Assembly (NCBI GenBank): GCA_017938055.1
Contig: JAGBCG010000151.1
Span: 1-13,313, forward strand
Origin: Clostridia bacterium
GTDB lineage: Bacteria; Bacillota; Clostridia; Oscillospirales; CAG-382
Length of the DNA stretch: 13,313 nt
Direction: 5' to 3'
Below are positions 10,001 through 13,313 of the stretch, one piece after another. The notes beneath the pieces were generated by a model, which did not search any database, was not told where the DNA came from, and saw only the letters and a list, made by a program, of their open reading frames with translations. A program made the translations under genes and the position numbers. How positions within the stretch are numbered: position 1 is the first letter of the stretch; the number at the start of each line of letters is the position of its first letter.

Positions 10001-11929
10001 CAGGATTTGGGAGAAGTCTTTGGTGGAAACATTATTTGTGACCTTTCTGGTGTTGATGAGTATACCGGAACAGTAAAGGATGTTAAGCTTGTTCTCCAAA
10101 AGGGTGTAATTACTAACTACACAATTAGTGAAGTTATTATTACAGATGAAGAATCTGCTGAAAATCTTGGCGACACATCATCTTCATCAAGCTCCGAAAG
10201 AAAAGATGTAATTATCGGTGGTATAGATGACGACAGTTACGTCAGAGAAGAAGAGTTCCCTGCAGGTGGCGGTACAATCGTGTCTCACAAGACATCTACA
10301 ACAACAACACCTAATAAGACTATTGGTGGCACAGATTCTTCTGGTTCGGACAGTGGATCAGATAGTGCAAGTACAGCTACGTACGTTCAATTAAAGACAA
10401 GTGCAAGTGGTGATGTAGTATTTGAATTTGACGATGCTAGGGATGATCAGCTCTTCAGATCCTTCAGATATATGAACAAGGAAGACAGCTACAATAGTAT
10501 TTACACTATTAAGTGTGATGGCGTAACTGACGGCAGCTTGAATATGCCTGCGTTCTTCTTTAACAACATGTACCTGAATGCAGATACTCACAGATACCTG
10601 ATTATCAGAAACTGCTGCATGTTTGAGAAAAAATCTGCAAACTTTAAAGTTCACTTTACCTCTGATGGTAAGTTCTCCAATTCAATGTCTGTAAATGGTG
10701 TTCTTTCTACAACAGGCATGGGTTACTCTGTAATTGATATGAGTGCTAACGAAAACTGGAAGGGCACAATTACAGGTATGTACTTCAGCTTTAATGATGA
10801 TGCAGGTTTGCTTGAAATTGACTCTATTATCTTCTCAAATAATAAAGATGCAGTATCTCGTTCAAGCAATAAGTTCCCATTTGTGAACAGCTTTATGAAT
10901 TCTACATTTACAGATGTAACTGCTGATGACTGGTTCTGCAATGATGTGCAAACATCCTACAAGCTTGGTCTTATGAATGGTAAGGATGAAGGAAAGTTTG
11001 ATCCTAACGGCAACGTAACACTTGCAGAAGCTATTACTATTGCATCCAGAACAAGTGCCCTTTACAAAAGAAAGACAATCCCTGCTGCGACAGCTGGTCA
11101 GAAGTGGTATGATCCTTATGTAGCCTACGCAACAACCGCAGGTATCATAAAGTCGGGCCAGTACACAGACCTTGCAAGAGCTGCTACAAGAAGCGAAGTT
11201 GCAGTAATGTTTGCTAGTGCAGTACCTTCTAACTGGTACACTGCGAAGAATAGGTTTAGCTCAATTCCCGACTTAGCATCCTCTGATGCGGCGTTCTCCA
11301 AGGTACTCTTGCTCTACAATGCAGGCGTAATAGTTGGTGTAGACAAGGCTCATAACTTCCAGCCCACAGCAAACATCAAGAGAAGCGAAATATCTGCTAT
11401 TATAAACAGAGTTGCTCTTCCTGAAAACAGACAGAGAGTTTATTTGGCATTTGAAATTGATGAATTGGTAATGACTTTCGGTACTGATGTGCTTGTTGGT
11501 GCTACCTTAAATGGTTGTGATGCAACAAAACTCGTTCTTAAAGACGGTCTTGCATATGGTAACGCAGTTAAACTTCCTACCAGTCAGTATATTGACCCTG
11601 TTGTTAGCTGTACGCATTTGGTTGGTTCAGGTTTTGATGCGTCACTCTATAAGACCATAGAAGTCGGTGTTAAGTTTGGCGATACAATCCCTGTAGGAAC
11701 TGTGTCAAACATTTACTTTACAACACAGGAAATCGGATGGAGCGGTGTTGCGAGAGTTGGTGCAACATATAGTGGTGTCAAGAATGACAAGGGAATAACC
11801 GTTCTCAAGTTTAACATGGCAACAAATGAAAACTGGAAGGGCACAATTACGAACTTCCGTTTCGACCCGTTCGATATGGAAGGCGAGTTTAGTATTTCTT
11901 ACATTAAGCTTATCCCTTCAGTAGAATAA
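4004..11929 (+). CDS. Giant secreted SLH-domain protein with InlB-type B repeats, 2641 aa
   Basis: The signal peptide (residues 1-25, MKK then a hydrophobic core, cut probably after VFA before AP) directs export. Domain order by residue: InlB B repeat 67-136; beta module 143-302; PW module 307-390; InlB 396-484; beta 486-640; PW 645-740; Ig-like group 2 at 741-835; InlB 837-907; beta 908-1063; PW 1064-1163; InlB 1170-1241; beta 1242-1408; PW 1415-1509; Ig-like 1513-1599; InlB 1602-1672; beta 1673-1826; InlB 1827-1903; degenerate beta 1904-2050; Ser/Thr/Gly linker 2051-2129; beta 2131-2282; three SLH motifs (from 2302, 2367 and 2418 to about 2473); final beta module 2481-2641. 'PW' and 'beta' are my labels for modules I cannot assign. 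SLH triplets bind pyruvylated secondary cell-wall polymers, so the protein should sit on the S-layer or wall. I see no catalytic domain and no LPxTG signal. The likely role is adhesion or glycan binding, by inference. The gene is monocistronic, with its own promoter and terminator. Confidence 0.92.
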   Translation: MKKALSIILCLSMLMMSFPVSVFAAPEMTLVGGGSSQEIMIEDTENQTQQNAESTEKDAAVLDEESFTVSYNSGIIKNTLISGMTAKDEANGTYTLANVVPTRSGYHFEGWVEEPGADEIITEAVIAEDTTFYAKWAKLLKGEEFKSNLGNFSVTGGLSGDVVFQDGCVVLVYDGSNTQGCVLETEQELYDNSVAISDIEYVEVRFKLANFVPAKSKGCVSVYVQGKNEDGSYTAWDETAKANIEFDYNLAVDGFYSLRIPMSSHSATGLSGNLDRYKICFNPNGYATQQTVLLDHIRFVGKLVDVVEIFDVSEPTAKEAASTTVSVSGNEFIVTESEWSPALLGGLFFDSNEVYTYTATVQALGNGYMPNIPAVATINGAKATYTFNSKEPKKAKISLTFDATEDVGELELVDIVLHERDNDGESTITKQIVAGSDFNVADVVSTKTMDGYRWEGWAATEGATVPVTTVNVTEETHYYAIYTPLDVFDYSNKYHLPGTTANVDGVLTMLNGWAVMTPTSNTQDIKLITPKTCVNAADYGKIEVIYDGSTDTTVGGVVYPNKFDEDFAPALYFEVEDDTYEAQLYKVEGCIAGNRVSYKYIYDMMLTEEWAGEVGSIILDPYDGYPVWSVRSITFVKNDNIEEALAITDVEVPKTWGTPDYTVKTNANYVVESVEWSPEFNDHGKFKAATPYTLTVVVKPESGHKIVTEEATINESFDADATINEDGSMTVSYTFAATDPLVDFELSLEDGVIDVADATYAVTPIFTPVNENESVPMTDIILEIIDNGASGNCAFVVDNNTIQATFDGTITIKATSVYDPSKTATATIEISNQVENYTIKYVTVDEGNVSNMPSDDVGKLDYKLSNKIPTRAGFKFAGWVKNPGDKDSITKDYITKDTTYYALWVKGVNYEFFDFSSPTFSGFAGSIDRENGVYTSSSTTSTDPQIYVYPDRLPGAENPTVEVRLKTTAVSPLTFVLYFTSVDANGNYLGFPYGEDPDDYISNIVATTYNSNYDGYTTIKFDMTSKPDWVNGYITSVRLDPYDGSVGSKVDFDYIRIVCYETDVVEIGGIDTPVAKKEADTTATSLTDTVEVVDVKWDDLLYGYYFDGGKEYTVRVTVKGAPGYFVSSAPMTYQINGEDADGYEYDVETGYLTVYKTFDATGEIASSEAYNIIFAELDADGEYAEESRQIFKGDSFKIGSFEPANIPLGYRWIGWSDEDGNEYIDEIVVDGDATYYAMYELITEFDYANSNHWFGTTSLAGDEGIRFEDDLAIVEVPTKNVDTALITPVTNLNADNFDFVEVYYSAILDGYVDGVQMSNIFNATLINPIPALKFSTPGSPDSFKGTGTLVSAERVMVGSTLTYKYTYDMTTSADWTGVIGKFYADPYTVGSHIYPDWGIRKIAFIPNTEASQKIAVEVDAPETWLAPATADEVTVNSPYKVNSITWTGELNEDGKFLPETPYSVEIVICPDAGYTITATDATINNEEALATKNDDGTYTITCEFGPTESLDEVEVVISGDNEISEDGKYIDLTGKTVSINGNKLPVTTVTWSVDDDVIASVSENGRVYPFTNGTLIVTATSVYDPSVSADFVIEITNQSDLFTVTFDKNTTDNVVGIPDEIKTRGTFIPEEYPVEREGYFFMGWSTDEDALNPSDSFNIKADTVLYANWAKGYEWSFDSASTSIPVFSSRDVTYRDGVAHYSAAKTENDAAIIMHTNSSLYAMKIPTAAYQSFAIRVSLPVAGSLWTYTQSKNSVTGATTPYDESANTRVSNLSANAPGTFQIVNYDMSEKACWNTYDTLNLIRVDSEVAVNNEIAVDWVRIYNAERTVKFDGNGGTIPLYDGYVDSYKQVMKRGLTNIRSVPIRDGYTFVGWSKNPDSFEKIYKGSFTVTDDVTLYAMWTPCNVYYNMDEEEIEQTVSVTEGEMPDDMTVDSDNTGLSISSESEVTPVVKVSDEIEVNDVQKTLVATVDFEYSSLTEDAIYLSFIPEGATEPVSVMIAQDLGEVFGGNIICDLSGVDEYTGTVKDVKLVLQKGVITNYTISEVIITDEESAENLGDTSSSSSSERKDVIIGGIDDDSYVREEEFPAGGGTIVSHKTSTTTTPNKTIGGTDSSGSDSGSDSASTATYVQLKTSASGDVVFEFDDARDDQLFRSFRYMNKEDSYNSIYTIKCDGVTDGSLNMPAFFFNNMYLNADTHRYLIIRNCCMFEKKSANFKVHFTSDGKFSNSMSVNGVLSTTGMGYSVIDMSANENWKGTITGMYFSFNDDAGLLEIDSIIFSNNKDAVSRSSNKFPFVNSFMNSTFTDVTADDWFCNDVQTSYKLGLMNGKDEGKFDPNGNVTLAEAITIASRTSALYKRKTIPAATAGQKWYDPYVAYATTAGIIKSGQYTDLARAATRSEVAVMFASAVPSNWYTAKNRFSSIPDLASSDAAFSKVLLLYNAGVIVGVDKAHNFQPTANIKRSEISAIINRVALPENRQRVYLAFEIDELVMTFGTDVLVGATLNGCDATKLVLKDGLAYGNAVKLPTSQYIDPVVSCTHLVGSGFDASLYKTIEVGVKFGDTIPVGTVSNIYFTTQEIGWSGVARVGATYSGVKNDKGITVLKFNMATNENWKGTITNFRFDPFDMEGEFSISYIKLIPSVE
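4202..6507 (+). repeat. Super-repeat copy A within the giant gene
   Basis: Codes for residues 67-835: InlB, beta, PW, InlB, beta, PW, Ig-like. It aligns module by module with copy B. Shared markers include the VVEI start of PW, TFDAT before the second InlB repeat, GYRWEGW, FDYSN...H..GTT and the Ig-like end SVYDPS...IEISNQ. The copies are diverged in sequence, so the duplication is old. Confidence 0.8.
6512..8800 (+). repeat. Super-repeat copy B within the giant gene
   Basis: Codes for residues 837-1600 with the same module order as copy A: VVEI, TFDAT, GYRWIGW, FDYAN...H..GTT and the ending SVYDPS...IEITNQ. The GYxFxGW motif of its first InlB repeat lies 768 residues after that of copy A; the motif of its second lies 758 residues after its partner. 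Confidence 0.8.
8807..10153 (+). repeat. Third, shortened super-repeat copy C
   Basis: Codes for residues 1602-2050: InlB, beta, InlB, then a degenerate beta module, with both PW modules and the Ig-like domain missing. The InlB motifs are only 229 residues apart instead of about 340, which fits loss or absence of one PW module of about 95 aa. Confidence 0.6.
10907..11425 (+). other. Three SLH motifs (cell-wall anchor region) in the giant protein
   Basis: The first SLH motif starts FTDVTADDWF with VTLAEA at the usual TRAE position. The second starts at KWYDPYVAYA with ATRSEV. The third starts FSSIPD with IKRSEI. The Ala-Gly-Ile/Leu-x-x-G turn of SLH motifs is present (LGLMNG, AGIIKSG, AGVIVGV). 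Known SLH triplets bind pyruvylated wall polysaccharide; the TRAE-type motif is degenerate in the first repeat. Confidence 0.88.
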
Positions 11930-11971
11930 ATCAGAAACGCCAGGGCTTGCCTTGGAACTGATGGTAATGAT

Positions 11972-12005
11972 AAACCCACCTTTTGGAAACAAAAGGTGGG
12001 TTTTT
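11972..12005 (+). terminator. Rho-independent terminator of the giant gene
   Basis: AAACCCACCTTTTG (11972-11985) pairs perfectly with CAAAAGGTGGGTTT (11990-12003) around a GAAA tetraloop, followed by the T run to 12005. It starts 42 nt after the stop. Because the stem is A-rich on the left, it could also act for minus-strand transcription. Confidence 0.95.
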
Positions 12006-12244
12006 AATATGTAAAATGGATATGTAAGGTGTTCGACAATGCTATTTTGTGTTTTACATGATTGGTGTATGTACACTGACGTAAACAGCTCTGAGAGCTT
12101 TTGTAATGTGATGCATAGGGATGAGTAATTAATGTATAAGAGGCCCTTGTCGCATGCCATATCTTCTCTTATCGCATGCGTACGTTTTTGTCACAAATGG
12201 TAATCTGATATGGATATCACAAAGAGCTTATATGTGTGATGAAC
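12006..12244. other. Intergenic stretch without a gene between convergent units
   Basis: I see no convincing coding region or RNA gene. It contains a short palindrome AGCTCT-G-AGAGCT (12087-12099) followed by T residues, and the octamer TCGCATGC twice (12150-12157 and 12172-12179), 22 bp apart. The small open frames here cross the terminator and lack ribosome sites. Confidence 0.6.
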
Positions 12245-12280
12245 AAAAAAGACCACCTACATGATTTGCAGGTGATCTTT
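12245..12280 (-). terminator. Rho-independent terminator of the uracil permease gene
   Basis: Read on the minus strand, 12280-12268 pairs with 12260-12248 around a 5-nt loop (12262-12266), followed by a run of U (12250-12245). Two A-C mismatches on the plus strand become G-U pairs on the minus strand, so the hairpin is fully paired only in the minus-strand RNA. This shows its direction. It lies 37 nt past the permease stop. Confidence 0.88.
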
Positions 12281-12316
12281 GGTTAATTATAAGCTTTAAT
12301 ATATCGTTAGTTGGAC

Positions 12317-13313
12317 TTATTCAACGTCTTTCTTATCAGCTCTGGAAAGTATTACGTTTACAATAATACCAAGAATAAGTGCACATGCGATTGATGTGAT
12401 TGTTACCTTGCCGAAGTTAAGAGTAAGTCCGCCGATACCGGCTATAAGGATTGTTGAAGCAACAAACAGGTTTCTGTTCTTGTTGAGATCAACTGGCTGG
12501 AGCATCTTAAGACCGCTTACAGCAATGAATCCGTAAAGTGCCATGCAAACACCGCCCATTACACAAGAGGGAATGGAGTTTACAAATGCAACAAAGGGAG
12601 CAAGGAAGGAAATAAGAATTGCAAGAATTGCCGCGGTCTGTATTGTGTAAACAGAAGCATTGCCTGAAATAGCTACACAGCCTACGGACTCACCGTATGT
12701 AGTGTTGGGACAGCCGCCGAAGAAAGCACCCGCCATAGAGCCTACACCGTCACCAAGAAGGGTTCTTGAAAGACCGGGATCTTCAAGCAAGTCCTTTTCA
12801 ATGATAGAGGAAATGTTCTTGTGGTCAGCAACGTGTTCAGCAAATACAACAAACGCAACAGGGATATAAGCAACTGCTATCGTTGCAAAATACGCACCGT
12901 TAAGTTCCTTAAATCCACCCAAAGCCGTAACGAAGGTAAATTCAGGAAGTCTGATAAATGTTTCAAGGTTAACGCCGTTAGCAACAAGTGCTTCAAATGC
13001 GGAAAAATTGATGACCTTAAGAGCATCAATGCCTGCCATATTACCAATTATTGTAAGAATTACAGAGAGGGCATAGCCAGCGAGAATACCTATAATAAAA
13101 GGTATCATTCTTGCCATCTTCTTGCCGAATGTAGCACAAACTGCAACAACGATAAGTGTTACAATACCTACTGCTATAGCAGCGTAAGGAACTTCCATAA
13201 CCACACTGCCTGTAGCTTTGCTTAGGTCACCTACTGCATTACCAGCAAGGGAAAGACCGATGATAGCAACTGTCGGACCGATAACAACTGCGGGCATGAG
13301 CTTGTTAATCCAG
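12317..13313 (-). CDS. uraA: Uracil permease, NCS2 family (N-terminal part beyond window edge)
   Basis: The last 331 or so residues of a nucleobase/cation symporter-2 protein that imports uracil with a proton. The frame stays open to the right edge (W-I-N-K-L before the Met at 13297), so that Met is internal and the true start lies outside; full UraA is about 430 aa. UraA signatures are plain: FAEHVADH with the substrate-binding Glu at 12836-12838 (Glu241 of E. coli UraA), KDLLEDPGLSRTLLGDGVGS, then PNTTYGESVG with the second binding Glu at 12689-12691 (Glu290), and the IPSCVMGGVCMALYG segment. The UraA residue 4 after the first Glu, His in E. coli, is Asp here. About nine to ten hydrophobic segments are visible. 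Xanthine or other nucleobase specificity is possible, but the motif match is best to uracil permeases. It faces the giant gene convergently and has its own terminator; pyrimidine regulation (PyrR or an attenuator) would lie outside the window. Confidence 0.92.
   Translation of the reverse strand, partial: WINKLMPAVVIGPTVAIIGLSLAGNAVGDLSKATGSVVMEVPYAAIAVGIVTLIVVAVCATFGKKMARMIPFIIGILAGYALSVILTIIGNMAGIDALKVINFSAFEALVANGVNLETFIRLPEFTFVTALGGFKELNGAYFATIAVAYIPVAFVVFAEHVADHKNISSIIEKDLLEDPGLSRTLLGDGVGSMAGAFFGGCPNTTYGESVGCVAISGNASVYTIQTAAILAILISFLAPFVAFVNSIPSCVMGGVCMALYGFIAVSGLKMLQPVDLNKNRNLFVASTILIAGIGGLTLNFGKVTITSIACALILGIIVNVILSRADKKDVE

Noticed and set aside
4004..11929. Glycoside hydrolase, peptidase or sortase-anchored adhesin
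   Set aside because: I found no catalytic motif and no LPxTG-hydrophobic-basic tail; anchoring is explained by the SLH triplet.
11918..12160. An 80-aa minus-strand open frame after the giant gene
   Set aside because: It reads through the perfect terminator hairpin, has no ribosome site and resembles no protein I know.
12185..12216. A plus-strand promoter with TTGTCA and TATGGA
   Set aside because: The spacing is only 15 bp, the -10 match is poor, and it leads straight into the antisense of the permease terminator.
12821..13225. A 134-aa plus-strand open frame, Cys/Lys/Asn-rich
   Set aside because: It is antisense to the uracil permease; its odd composition comes from the hydrophobic codons on the other strand.
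1..13313. CRISPR array, transposon ends, tRNA, rRNA or phage genes
   Set aside because: No regularly spaced direct repeats, transposase, integrase or cloverleaf sequence was seen on either strand.

Overview
The window looks like a chromosomal segment of a low-GC Gram-positive bacterium of the class Clostridia, probably an uncultured Ruminococcaceae/Oscillospiraceae-type gut lineage. This rests on the rpoA-rplQ gene pair, the AT-rich consensus sigma-A promoters, strong AAGGAGG-type ribosome sites, the clade-typical HtpG, and a giant S-layer-homology (SLH) protein carrying InlB-type B repeats. The taxonomic placement is an inference from protein style, not from a search.

Layout, left to right. 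(1) The 3' end of rpoA and the complete rplQ (ribosomal protein L17) close a ribosomal-protein/RNA polymerase operon, which ends at a textbook hairpin terminator (719-748). (2) A consensus promoter (862-889) drives a two-gene unit: an unrecognised polytopic membrane protein (942-1751) and, 27 nt downstream, htpG encoding the Hsp90 chaperone (1779-3686), followed by a 16-bp hairpin terminator. (3) A second near-perfect promoter (3893-3921) drives one monocistronic giant gene (4004-11929, 2641 aa). Its product is secreted, multidomain and apparently non-catalytic. It has a signal peptide, six InlB/Listeria-Bacteroides-type B repeats (GYxFxGW motif), eight copies of an unassigned beta-rich module of about 150 aa, four copies of another module of about 95 aa, two group-2 Ig-like domains, a Ser/Thr/Gly linker and three SLH motifs. 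The SLH motifs are followed by a final beta module. A strong GAAA-loop terminator closes the gene. (4) An intergenic stretch with no gene separates it from a convergent, left-edge-terminated gene on the minus strand, an NCS2-family uracil permease (uraA/pyrP), truncated by the right edge of the window.

The housekeeping genes are ordinary. The notable element is the giant SLH protein. Its central part is built from a two-tier tandem duplication: the GYxFxGW motifs lie at residues 105, 451, 873, 1209, 1638 and 1867, giving spacings of 346, 422, 336, 429 and 229. These define a super-repeat of about 765 aa present in two full copies and a third shortened copy. The eight-copy module, which ends in a W-G-T-I...D-P...I-D-x-I motif set, is the best candidate for an undescribed domain family, possibly glycan-binding. 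I see no catalytic domain, sortase signal, secretion operon or defence system next to it, so the window holds a surface protein of interest rather than a new multi-gene system.
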